Shown piece after piece: positions 26,478 through 34,506 of a stretch of 45,180 nucleotides of DNA (its first letter is position 1; each line of letters starts with the position of its first letter). The translations under genes were made by a program, and so were the position numbers. The notes below the pieces were generated by a model that was not told the origin of the DNA, did not search any database, and worked only from the letters and a program-made list of their open reading frames with translations. This stretch comes from Mucilaginibacter sp. (GTDB taxonomy: Bacteria > Bacteroidota > Bacteroidia > Sphingobacteriales > Sphingobacteriaceae), in assembly GCA_025352225.1 (NCBI GenBank), contig JANXTT010000036.1:1-45180 (forward strand), given 5' to 3'.

Positions 26478-28004
26478 TTAATCCCGCTCTATCTTTAAAG
26501 CATAAGCTATATCACAAGGTTTTTGCTCGGGAAAAGTGACTTTTAAACCATCAATGTCCTGATTAAAATTTAGATCACCGGTGTGGCCGAGCATGGTAAC
26601 CTTTTTCACATGCCCTATAACCGAACCAAACGATGAGATGATTACCTGATGATTTTCGGGCCATTTAACCGCTATAGCGTATAAAGTTTTACCCTTAGTT
26701 GTAAAACGATAATCGCCTTCGCTGGCTTTTGTCCAGGCACGAGTATAATAAATAGCATCTCCATTAATGTCCAGCCATTTGCCAATACCAAGCAATACCT
26801 TCCGCTGGTCATCGGGTATGGTGCCGTCGCTTTTGGGTGATATATTAAGCATCAGATTACCATTTTTGCTTACATTATCTATCAATTTACGCACTACCGA
26901 TGCCGATGTTACTACCTTCATCCCTTCTACATAACCAAACTTATCGGCTATCGGGTCATCCACTTGCCAGTAATAATCAGTTAACTCTTTTGGTGCCCGC
27001 CCCTCACGTTCATAATCTGTTACGGTTCCAGCCAGATAGGCATCGCTTTTTGTAGTTATAGTAACTTGCTTCCCCCATTTGGCAGCGCTGTTATAGTAAT
27101 AAGCCGCATAGCGTAGTTTAATTGAATCCAGCCAGCGCGGGTTTACGCCATTGTCAAAAAAAACCATATCGGGTTTATATTTGTCAATTATTTCTTCATT
27201 CCGGGCAAGCCATTCTTCTAAAAACACTTTGCTTTGGCGTGCCGTAGGTACAAATATTTGTTCGTTATTGGGGTCGCCGCCTTTGGGGCGCTGTACGGGA
27301 GGCGGCTGCGGAGGGCCGTAAAAGTCGGCATAGGCAGGGTCAAATACATCAGTTTTTTCTTTAATGGTAGGATACAAGAAATCCCAGTTTTCCATACGGT
27401 GATTGGATATGCCAAATTTGATTCCCTTTTTGCGTACTGCCACGCTCAAATCGCCTATGATGTCGCGGTGCGGCCCCATATTTTTAGCATTCCATTTGGT
27501 TAGTTTGCTATCGTACATGGCAAAACCATCATGGTGTTCGGCTGTAGGGCAAATATATTTAGCTCCCGCCTTTACAAATAGGTCGGCCCAATCATCAGGG
27601 TCAAACTTTTCGCATTTAAACAGTGGTATAAAATCTTTGTAACCAAAACTATCTGGCGCGCCAAAGTGCTCGGTATGCCATTTTGTAAACGCCTCATTAT
27701 TATACATATGGTGCGGATACCATTCGCTGCCGTGTGCAGGAACCGTGTATACCCCAAAGTGCATAAAAATTCCAAATTTGGCATCCTTTATCCATTCGGG
27801 TACCTGGTAATTTGCTTTTATTGATTCCCAATTGGCCTGGTATGGCCCAGCCGGGCTAGCTGCAGCATGGCCATTAGGTAAGTTTATGGTTTTACGCGGC
27901 GGTGCTTTTTTACGAGCATCTATAATAGAATCCGTTTGGGCTACGGTATTCATACCGTATAAAAGCAATACTGCAAGCAACGGGTTTTTGATCAGATAGT
28001 TCAT
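26478..28004 (-). CDS. Secreted GH29 alpha-L-fucosidase (paralogue B)
   Basis: Exported GH29-type fucosidase, 508 residues, and the first gene of the minus-strand enzyme operon. The signal peptide covers about 1-23 (NTVAQ). A linker rich in Lys/Pro/Ala is followed by the catalytic domain from about 68 (PEWIKDAKFGIFMHFGVYTVPA). CPTAEHHDGFAMY, KFGISNHRMENW and PDMVFFDNG are family motifs, with Asp284 as probable nucleophile. A C-terminal beta-sandwich begins near 405. A proline-rich loop (PPQPPPVQRP at 231-240) interrupts the barrel and is absent from paralogue A. It faces the divergent araC-type gene across a 355-base region with two dyad repeats, so regulation by that protein is likely. Confidence 0.9.
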   Translation of the reverse strand: MNYLIKNPLLAVLLLYGMNTVAQTDSIIDARKKAPPRKTINLPNGHAAASPAGPYQANWESIKANYQVPEWIKDAKFGIFMHFGVYTVPAHGSEWYPHHMYNNEAFTKWHTEHFGAPDSFGYKDFIPLFKCEKFDPDDWADLFVKAGAKYICPTAEHHDGFAMYDSKLTKWNAKNMGPHRDIIGDLSVAVRKKGIKFGISNHRMENWDFLYPTIKEKTDVFDPAYADFYGPPQPPPVQRPKGGDPNNEQIFVPTARQSKVFLEEWLARNEEIIDKYKPDMVFFDNGVNPRWLDSIKLRYAAYYYNSAAKWGKQVTITTKSDAYLAGTVTDYEREGRAPKELTDYYWQVDDPIADKFGYVEGMKVVTSASVVRKLIDNVSKNGNLMLNISPKSDGTIPDDQRKVLLGIGKWLDINGDAIYYTRAWTKASEGDYRFTTKGKTLYAIAVKWPENHQVIISSFGSVIGHVKKVTMLGHTGDLNFNQDIDGLKVTFPEQKPCDIAYALKIERD

Positions 28005-28123
28005 TATTTTGGTTTATTATCGTTAGTTGCCTTAGGCGTTGACTTAAAATTAATACTCAAATAGGATAAGCCCAAAACCAGAAATTGTTGCGGTTGTAAT
28101 GTTAATTTTCTCATAAAAATGTT

Positions 28124-28138
28124 AAATCGTATCGATTT
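28124..28138. promoter_or_regulatory. Candidate operator AAATCG-TAT-CGATTT
   Basis: Perfect 6-bp inverted repeat with a 3-bp spacer, on the operon side of the divergent region. Size and symmetry suit a dimeric HTH repressor or activator. No experimental basis. Confidence 0.35.
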
Positions 28139-28251
28139 GCTATAAGCTATATAATGACTTGATTACCTAAAAATGGCTTTTCGACCACTATTTACTTTTG
28201 GTTAGTGCCGTTCTCATTACATAAAAATTTGAGCACCTGCGGACAATTAAT

Positions 28252-28269
28252 TGGTTATTCAAATAACCA
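28252..28269. promoter_or_regulatory. Candidate operator TGGTTATT-CA-AATAACCA
   Basis: Perfect 8-bp inverted repeat with a 2-bp spacer, 90 bases upstream of the araC-type gene. It may serve autoregulation or control of the divergent glycosidase operon. Confidence 0.4.
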
Positions 28270-28359
28270 GTATTTTGAGAACTCAATTATGTAAAAATTA
28301 TCTATTTATTAAGGTATATTATCATTTAACTGAAAGGATTAATATATTTATGAATAATT

Positions 28360-29223
28360 ATGAAACCTCAATTACTTAAAATACCTTATGGGCCAGAACA
28401 TTCGTTCAGTGTTCGCAAAGAAATGGTACCTAATGTTAATAACAGGTGGCACTACCATCCTGAAATTGAACTTATTCACTTTCATAAAGGATTTGGCACA
28501 CAGTTTATAGGTGACCATATATCACAATTTGAGCCGGGAGACGTTGTACTTGTTGGCCGTAATTTACCGCACTTTTGGAAGTACGACGAAGTGTATTTCT
28601 CCGAACATATTAGTGAAGATTCGTACTCTACGGCTATCCATTTCTTCGATAATTTTATAGGTGAGCGCTTTATACACCTCCCCGAATCCCGCCATATTAA
28701 AAATTTACTGGAAAAAGCGAAAAGAGGCATTTTATTAAGAGGGGAAGACGGCAATAAGATAGGCAGATTGGTAGAAACTGTATATCAATCGGTTGGCATA
28801 AATAAGATTGTTGCCTTAATCTCTTGTCTGTCTGAATTTGCTGTTTGCGAAAATTTCATTATTTTATCATCACTAGGTTTTAAATACGATTTTCCCGAAT
28901 CGCAGAATACACGCATCACCACGATATATAATTACACCTTAAATAATTTTCAAAAAAAAATTAAACTAAGTGAAATATCGGAGATCGCCGGTATGATCCC
29001 TAATTCGTTCTGTAGATATTTTAAATACCATACCGGTAAAACCTATTTAGACTTTTTAACAGAGGTAAGAATAGGGTATGCCTGTAAACTGCTCATTGCT
29101 AATAAAAGTTCCGTTAAACAAATAAGTTATGAAAGTGGATTTAAAAATTTTTCATGCTTTCATAAAAACTTTAAAAAACTAACCGATAAAACGCCTCAAG
29201 ACTATAAAAGGAAGTATGAGTAA
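28360..29223 (+). CDS. AraC-family transcriptional regulator
   Basis: One-component regulator, 287 residues. The N-terminal cupin domain (about 15-100) has RWHYHPEIELIHF and FEPGDVVLVGRNLPHFW, the usual sugar-sensing AraC sensor pattern with His residues. The C-terminal double HTH covers about 188-287: LSEISEIAGMIPNSFCRYFKYHTGKTYLDFL for the first helix-turn-helix, and VKQISYESGFKNFSCFHKNFKKLTDKTPQDYK for the second. It is divergent from the six-gene enzyme operon and probably activates it in response to a released sugar. The nature of that sugar is not evident. Confidence 0.9.
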   Translation: MKPQLLKIPYGPEHSFSVRKEMVPNVNNRWHYHPEIELIHFHKGFGTQFIGDHISQFEPGDVVLVGRNLPHFWKYDEVYFSEHISEDSYSTAIHFFDNFIGERFIHLPESRHIKNLLEKAKRGILLRGEDGNKIGRLVETVYQSVGINKIVALISCLSEFAVCENFIILSSLGFKYDFPESQNTRITTIYNYTLNNFQKKIKLSEISEIAGMIPNSFCRYFKYHTGKTYLDFLTEVRIGYACKLLIANKSSVKQISYESGFKNFSCFHKNFKKLTDKTPQDYKRKYE

Positions 29224-29424
29224 TGGTAACTATGCCTCAAAAGCAGTTTGCTATATAATGTTGTTTCGCCGATGCTCTTGATCTGAAAACATGCTAGAGG
29301 CAATATTAATTAAAGGGCAGTAATTTATCAATATCCAAAATGTTTAATTTAATGATTTGTACTGAATAACATATAGCTTAAAAACATTTAATACTACTTA
29401 CTTTATTATACCTATACATTGGTA

Positions 29425-29455
29425 TTGCGCTAAGGCAACGCTTCGTTTAGTTTTG
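29425..29455 (+). promoter_or_regulatory. Candidate promoter of the TPR kinase operon
   Basis: TTG at 29425-29427 and TAGTTTTG at 29448-29455 are 20 bases apart. This matches the Bacteroidota primary-sigma promoter (TTTG or TTG, 17-23 bases, TAnnTTTG). It predicts a 5' leader of roughly 115 bases. The dyad ATACC/GGTAT overlaps its upstream half and could hold a regulator. Confidence 0.5.
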
Positions 29456-29536
29456 CTACGATCCCTAACATCAATCTGACTCAAATAAATTTTGAGAGAT
29501 CTATCGTATTGGATCATTTCTGTTATTTTAGACGAA

Positions 29537-29553
29537 ACATCATCAAATGATGT
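29537..29553 (+). promoter_or_regulatory. Inverted repeat ACATCAT-CAA-ATGATGT before the kinase start
   Basis: Perfect 7-bp inverted repeat with a 3-base spacer, ending 22 bases before the kinase ATG. In the mRNA it would form a small hairpin upstream of the start; as DNA it could be an operator. Confidence 0.35.
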
Positions 29554-29575
29554 GTAGATTTTAATTTTATCGCAT

Positions 29576-31516
29576 ATGAAAAAAATTCTTTGGATTTTAT
29601 TGCTGTTACCTACGGTTGTTATTGGGCAGAATAAAAGGGAAGTTGATAGTTTAAAGCTAATTTTAAAATCTGCAAAAAGTACGTTATCAAAATCTAAAAC
29701 CTATATACAACTTTCTTCTATTTTACAAAGGAGTAACACTAATGCCGCCAAAAGCTATCTTGACTCAGCAAATAAACTTAATAAATCAATTATGAATGAC
29801 TCATTGCTTATGATTATAAGCAAAAATTATGCTGATTATTATAACGATGGCGGGCAACCAGATACCGCAATGAAATATGCATTGCAGGCTATTAATATAG
29901 CAAATAAGTTAAATAACAAAGTTGTTAAAGCTACTGCCTTGAATATAAAAGGGAATTCATTTATGGTTAAACGCGATTTTAAAAACGCTCAAATAGCATA
30001 TCTTGAGGCTATGCAAATTTACACTGCCTTAAACAACTCCTACGCAATTGGTAATTTATATATCAATATTGGTTATTTATTAGAACAACAGCATTTGGTA
30101 AAAGAAGCCGAGCTTCAATATAATGAAGCTAATATTATTTTCCAAAAGCTGGCAAATAAAGAAAGATTAGCACAACTTTATAATAACTACGGTATTTTAT
30201 ATGGTGAAAACAACCAGTTTAGTAAAGCAGAGCGTTTTTTTGCGGCATCAACCCAGATTCGTGAAAAGTTGAATGACCAATTAGCACTAGCCAACGCTTA
30301 CTTAAATTTAGGCGGTATTAACGTTCTTCTGAAAAACTACAATAAGGCCGAAATATATCTTTTAAAGGGTAAGAAACAATTTGAAGAAATGCGGAATATT
30401 CTGGGCATTACAAGTAGCTTAACTAACCTTGGTGAATTATATCAGCATAAAAAAAATTACCCTAAAGCTATATCTTATTCCAAGGAAGCAATAAAGTTAT
30501 CCAAAACAAATAAAAATAACGAAGATTTGGAAAACGCTTTAATAAATCTTAGCAGTATTTATAAAGATTTAGGAGATTATAAAACAGCCTATCAATACAA
30601 AGAAGAGCTCAGTAATTTGAAGGATTCTATTTACCAAAAAAGTTTAAACAAGCAAATTGCAGAAATGCAGACCAAATACGATACCCAGAAAAAAGAACAG
30701 CAAATAACCCTGCTCCATACAGAAAGCATTATTCAAAAGCTATCCATATCCCGGAAAAACATTAGCATTGGCATTATAATAATCTTTTTTTTAATGTCAT
30801 TAGCATTTAGTTTATTATATTACAATAGGTATAAAAACAAACAGGAAGTACGATTGCAAAGCGAAGTCATATATCAACAAGCTTTAGCTTCAAAAGGCAT
30901 AATTGAAGCAGAAGAAAGGGAAAGAAAGCGAATTGCCGGCGAATTGCATGATGGTGTTGGCCAGCTTTTTACAACAGTAAAAATGAATTTGGAAATACTG
31001 ATAGAGCGATTTTTAATCAAGCTGCCTGATGCCGACCTTTTGGCTGAAAGAACTATTGCTTTGGTGGATGAAAGTTGTACCGAAGTGCGCTTAATAGCTC
31101 ATCAGATGATGCCTAATGCTTTGATAAAAAGTGGTTTGGTTTCGGCATTAAGAGATTTTATTAATAAAATTCCGTCGGATAAATTAAAAATATCAATAGA
31201 AACCAAAGGAATAGATAAGGGATTAGAAACCACAACTGAAACGGTATTGTATAGGGTTATTCAGGAATCTGTAAACAACGTAATAAAACATGCCGATGCA
31301 ACAACGCTGGATATATTATTATTATGTGATGAGAAAGAGATAACCGTATCTATTGAAGATAACGGAAAAGGTTTTAGTATGGATGACAAAAATAAGTTTT
31401 CTGGAATTGGCTTAAAAAACATGATTAGCCGTGTTGAATATTTAAAAGGAACAGTTGACGTATCTTCGGCACCAGGGAAAGGGACTTTGGTTGCGATATA
31501 TATCCCATTAATTTAA
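29576..31516 (+). CDS. TPR-containing sensor histidine kinase (HisKA_3 type)
   Basis: Membrane histidine kinase with an exported tetratricopeptide sensor region. The signal peptide ends VIGQ near residue 18. About seven TPR-like helical pairs fill 80-340 (for example ALQAINIANKLNNKVVKATALNIKGNS and AYLNLGGINVLLKNYNKAEIYL). A coiled coil precedes one membrane helix at about 398-417. The HisKA_3 dimerisation domain carries the phospho-acceptor His458 in GELHDGVGQ, and HATPase_c follows at about 540-646 with DNGKGF and GIGLKNM. It is the cognate partner of the LuxR-type regulator that starts 2 bases downstream. The architecture is common in Bacteroidota and the stimulus is unknown. Base composition is low (17 G/C in 60 bases at 29881-29940). 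Confidence 0.9.
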   Translation: MKKILWILLLLPTVVIGQNKREVDSLKLILKSAKSTLSKSKTYIQLSSILQRSNTNAAKSYLDSANKLNKSIMNDSLLMIISKNYADYYNDGGQPDTAMKYALQAINIANKLNNKVVKATALNIKGNSFMVKRDFKNAQIAYLEAMQIYTALNNSYAIGNLYINIGYLLEQQHLVKEAELQYNEANIIFQKLANKERLAQLYNNYGILYGENNQFSKAERFFAASTQIREKLNDQLALANAYLNLGGINVLLKNYNKAEIYLLKGKKQFEEMRNILGITSSLTNLGELYQHKKNYPKAISYSKEAIKLSKTNKNNEDLENALINLSSIYKDLGDYKTAYQYKEELSNLKDSIYQKSLNKQIAEMQTKYDTQKKEQQITLLHTESIIQKLSISRKNISIGIIIIFFLMSLAFSLLYYNRYKNKQEVRLQSEVIYQQALASKGIIEAEERERKRIAGELHDGVGQLFTTVKMNLEILIERFLIKLPDADLLAERTIALVDESCTEVRLIAHQMMPNALIKSGLVSALRDFINKIPSDKLKISIETKGIDKGLETTTETVLYRVIQESVNNVIKHADATTLDILLLCDEKEITVSIEDNGKGFSMDDKNKFSGIGLKNMISRVEYLKGTVDVSSAPGKGTLVAIYIPLI

Positions 31517-31518
31517 TT

Positions 31519-32154
31519 ATGGAGAATAAAAAACCTACACGAATATTTATAGTTGACGATCATCAAATGGTGATAGATGGAATTAGTTTAATGATAGAGG
31601 GCTTGGCTGAATTTTGCATAGTGGGGGCAACCACCCTGCCACTATTGGTTACCCAGTTATTAGAACAAACACCAACCGATATTTTGATTTCGGATGTTGG
31701 AATGCCTGATATGAGCGGAGTTGAATTATGCAGGGCAGTTAAAAATAAATTCCCGCAGGTTAAAATACTGGCCCTTTCCATGTTTGGTGATAGTCAGATC
31801 ATCGCCGAAATGATAGATGCTGGAATATCGGGCTATATTTTAAAAAATGCCGGCAGAAAGGAACTTATAGAGGCTTTAACTAAAATTGCTGATGGCCAGA
31901 ATTATTTTGGGCAAGAGATTACATTACAACTAATGAAATCTTTTAAACGAAATCAGGAAGAGATACGCCTCACAGACAGGGAGGTTGAAATTATTCGTAT
32001 GATAGAAAAGGATATGACCACCCGGGATATTGCGGATAAGTTATTTATCAGTGAACGTACGGTTGAAACCCATCGTAAAAACATTCTCCATAAAACCAAT
32101 ACCCAAACCGTTGTAGGCCTGCTAAAATATGCTTATGAACGGAAGATAATCTGA
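31519..32154 (+). CDS. NarL/LuxR-type response regulator
   Basis: Response regulator with a receiver domain at 8-125 and a LuxR/NarL HTH at about 147-210. The receiver has Asp13-Asp14, the phospho-acceptor Asp59 in LISDVGMPD, Ser87 in the Thr/Ser position and Lys109 in YILKNA. The HTH includes LTDREVEIIRMIEKDMTTRDIADKL and SERTVETHRKNI. Its 2-base gap from the kinase gene indicates coupled expression and cognate pairing. Likely targets include its own operon or the exported proteins encoded downstream, by position only. Confidence 0.92.
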   Translation: MENKKPTRIFIVDDHQMVIDGISLMIEGLAEFCIVGATTLPLLVTQLLEQTPTDILISDVGMPDMSGVELCRAVKNKFPQVKILALSMFGDSQIIAEMIDAGISGYILKNAGRKELIEALTKIADGQNYFGQEITLQLMKSFKRNQEEIRLTDREVEIIRMIEKDMTTRDIADKLFISERTVETHRKNILHKTNTQTVVGLLKYAYERKII

Positions 32155-32236
32155 TAGTGAAACACCTCGGGAATGATACGTACTTAAATATGCCGATAAG
32201 TAGGTATTACAATTTTTACTAAAAATTTCGTGATTT

Positions 32237-32272
32237 GTTAGCAGTTAATTACCCAAAAATTAAACTGTTAAC
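32237..32272 (+). promoter_or_regulatory. Imperfect long inverted repeat upstream of the lipoprotein gene
   Basis: Left arm 32237-32250 (GTTAGCAGTTAATT) pairs with right arm 32258-32272 except for one substitution and one extra A, around a 7-base spacer. It ends 11 bases before the ATG at 32284, so it may act as an operator or as an mRNA hairpin controlling the lipoprotein. Confidence 0.35.
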
Positions 32273-32283
32273 ACATTCACATC

Positions 32284-32787
32284 ATGAAAAAACTCCTTAC
32301 CACTTTACAGACACAATTATTGGCATGTTTATGCCTTTCTCTTGCTTTAACAGCCTGTAAAAAAGCTAGTTCCGACCCCTCGCCAACTCCTGCTGCTACG
32401 GGCGGTTTCCACTACAAGGCAGATGGCGTTTTAACCGCTTCAGTTGATTCGGCTTATGCCATCTTATACGGACCTAAAGCATCAAGGGCGATGGACGTAT
32501 ATTCATTTAAGGGAAAGAAGGAAGGAATGGAGTTTCATTTCTCGCCTGTAACTGGTGCCCAAACCGTTGGCTCCTTAAGTGGTGGCGGTATCCTTTTAAC
32601 ATTTTACGACGCTAATGGTATTGAGTTTGATTCGCAGTCGGGTTCATTCAACCTTACATCATGCGATACTTTAAATAAGAAAATTGAAGGCGATTTTTCC
32701 TTTGCAGGTAAAATGCAGGCGCCGGGTACCGGAACTAAAACCATAACCGAAGGACACCTCGTAGTCACTAAAATTTATCACCAATAA
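32284..32787 (+). CDS. Lipoprotein of unknown function
   Basis: A 167-residue lipoprotein with a long signal peptide and lipobox LTAC (Cys25), followed by KKASS and a Ser/Pro-rich tether. The mature part is a beta-rich domain with patterns such as GGFHYKADG and GMEFHFSP, ending in a conserved-looking LVVTKIYHQ strand. This resembles small Bacteroidota lipoproteins of the DUF6252 kind, but I cannot confirm membership. It follows the two-component pair by 129 bases, across an inverted repeat, and precedes another lipoprotein gene by 49 bases. Confidence 0.75.
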   Translation: MKKLLTTLQTQLLACLCLSLALTACKKASSDPSPTPAATGGFHYKADGVLTASVDSAYAILYGPKASRAMDVYSFKGKKEGMEFHFSPVTGAQTVGSLSGGGILLTFYDANGIEFDSQSGSFNLTSCDTLNKKIEGDFSFAGKMQAPGTGTKTITEGHLVVTKIYHQ

Positions 32788-32836
32788 TTCGGCTACAACC
32801 CAAACCTGTAGTTTATCAAAGCATTAAAACAAAAAA

Positions 32837-34439
32837 ATGAAAACGAGCATAAAAACATTTTTAAATATAACCCTGTTAGGCATCGTATTCGCCCTTGCAT
32901 TTGTTTCCTGTAAAAAGGATAGCCAAACAAAGCAACCAGATGTAGTTTTACCATCGGTAACTAATGTACAACCTAAAAACCCCATGCCTGGCGATGTGGT
33001 AACTATAACCGGAACAGGCTTTGGTGCTGCTGCTACTGATGTTAAAGTTACTATTGGCACACAAAATATTACCATCACATCAGTTACTGATACCGAAATT
33101 AAATTTACCTTACCAGCAGGTATAACAGCCGGTGATATAGCAGTTGCCATTAAAAACGTCATCGCTAATAATATTGACCCTCAAAAAGCTACGATAACAC
33201 CGCAACCCGCTCCCGTGCCTGTAGCAACCATTACTGCACTTAATCCAACATCGGGTAAAGTAGCGGATGTTGTTACCATTACGGGTACAAATTTTAGCAC
33301 AACCATAACGGATAATGTTGTTAAGTTTAATGGCGTAACTGCAACCATGACCGCCGGCCACAGCAACAACTTTAACGGTTAGTGTACCTGCAACTGCTAC
33401 TACCGGGGTTGTTACATTAAGTGTAAAGAACGCGGCAACTATTACAGGGCCTTCATTTACGGTTAACGCTGCAACAGGTGGTGGCACAGGTTCGGCGGTT
33501 AATTATATTAATGTTTTAGCGGGTACTGCTACAGTAGGTAAAATTGCTACGGCACCTGCCGAAATTGGTGCTATGGTTGTTGACAAGGTAAATAATATTT
33601 TATATTATTCGGATTTCAGCGTTTTTACGGCTAACCATCCCGGCACACTTTATAAACTTAAACTTGATGGCAGCGCGCCTATAGCAGTAACAACTGATGC
33701 TCGGATCAACACTATCATAAACATAGCTATCGATCCCGTTGGAAATATTTATGTTGAATCAGGGATAGATACATACGGTATAAGCGCCAATGTTTATAAA
33801 ATCGACTTTGCTACCAATGCGATTACCTTACTTGCAGGCAACGTTAATTTTGGAGGTGCTGGAGGCTCATTATTAGCCGACTCTAAAGGGGCTGTATGGT
33901 TAAATTATGTAAGGCGTATCAACGCGGCTACCGCCAAATTTGAAGGGCCTTATACAGCATCATACGGCAGCTTTGCCAATGCAGTATTTCAAGGAGACGA
34001 TATATATGTGGATGATACCAATCATTTAAGCAATAACAATTATGGGTTTTATAAGTTCAATTTGTTAACCGGTAAATCAACCCAAACCGACTTTACGCTT
34101 CAGGGCATATTTGGCCAGGATGATGCAAATATGGTTACTCGTGCAGCTAGTAGTCAAGGTTATGACCCTTCATCAAAATATGCCCTTGATAACAACGAAA
34201 ACTTTTATGCCATATACGAGTGGTATACGCCAGGGCAATTAACCAGGAGTTTCTCTATAAGAAAAACAAAAAATGGGAATGGTGGTGCAAGTACATTGGT
34301 ACTTAAATTTAATACCGTATTTAAATCACTTGTCAATTTTGAGCCTTATGAAAATGTTGGTGTTCTCTTTCAATCAGATGCTACGGGTAACCTGTATTTA
34401 AAAGACAATAAAAATGATATTATAAAGATAACTCAATAA
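32837..34439 (+). pseudogene. IPT/TIG-domain beta-propeller lipoprotein, split by a frameshift
   Basis: Two open frames make one protein. The first (32837-33382) has a signal peptide with lipobox FVSC and one full IPT/TIG domain (about 39-118), then a second IPT domain that ends in the TAG at 33380. The second frame opens after 33350 and continues the same domain (TATTLTVSVPATATTG), then an NHL-like propeller to 34439. Its first ATG is at 33573. The switch lies at about 33351-33362. Reading CCGCCGGCCACA without one G restores TAATATTLTV, so an extra base there is the simplest explanation. The restored protein would be about 533 residues and would belong to the IPT/TIG-NHL surface lipoproteins seen near Bacteroidota uptake loci. 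It may be a real mutation or an assembly error. Confidence 0.8.
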
Positions 34440-34466
34440 AAATAATATATCTTAGTTTAAAAATAT

Positions 34467-34484
34467 AGCACTAAGCTTGGTGCT
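34467..34484 (+). terminator. Terminator-like hairpin before the MORN gene
   Basis: AGCACTA and TGGTGCT pair as a 7-bp stem with one T-G wobble and a four-base AGCT loop, followed by GTATTTTAAT. It lies 28 bases after the propeller gene stop and suits a weak intrinsic terminator. Confidence 0.35.
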
Positions 34485-34506
34485 GTATTTTAATATCTAA
34501 TTAATT

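Larger units (their letters stand above)
28005..28359. other. Divergent regulatory region of the glycosidase operon and araC-type gene
   Basis: No coding sequence. Two clear dyads are present. AAATCG-TAT-CGATTT lies at 28124-28138, about 120 bases upstream of the glycosidase operon. TGGTTATT-CA-AATAACCA lies at 28252-28269, about 90 bases upstream of the regulator gene. A repeated ACATAAAAATT / ATGTAAAAATT element flanks the second dyad. These are the best operator candidates for the enzyme operon. No exact TAnnTTTG box was found on either strand. Confidence 0.45.
29224..29575. other. Intergenic leader of the TPR kinase gene
   Basis: About 350 non-coding bases. They hold a promoter-like element at 29425-29455 and a 7-bp hairpin at 29537-29553, with a smaller dyad ATACC/GGTAT (29408-29425) overlapping the -33 site. 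No terminator with a U-run was seen after the araC-type gene. Confidence 0.45.

Noticed and set aside
29576..32154. The TPR kinase and LuxR regulator as output partners of the Kai operon
   Set aside because: They are 17 kb away and form a closed cognate pair with a 2-base gap; nothing in the sequence links them to KaiC.
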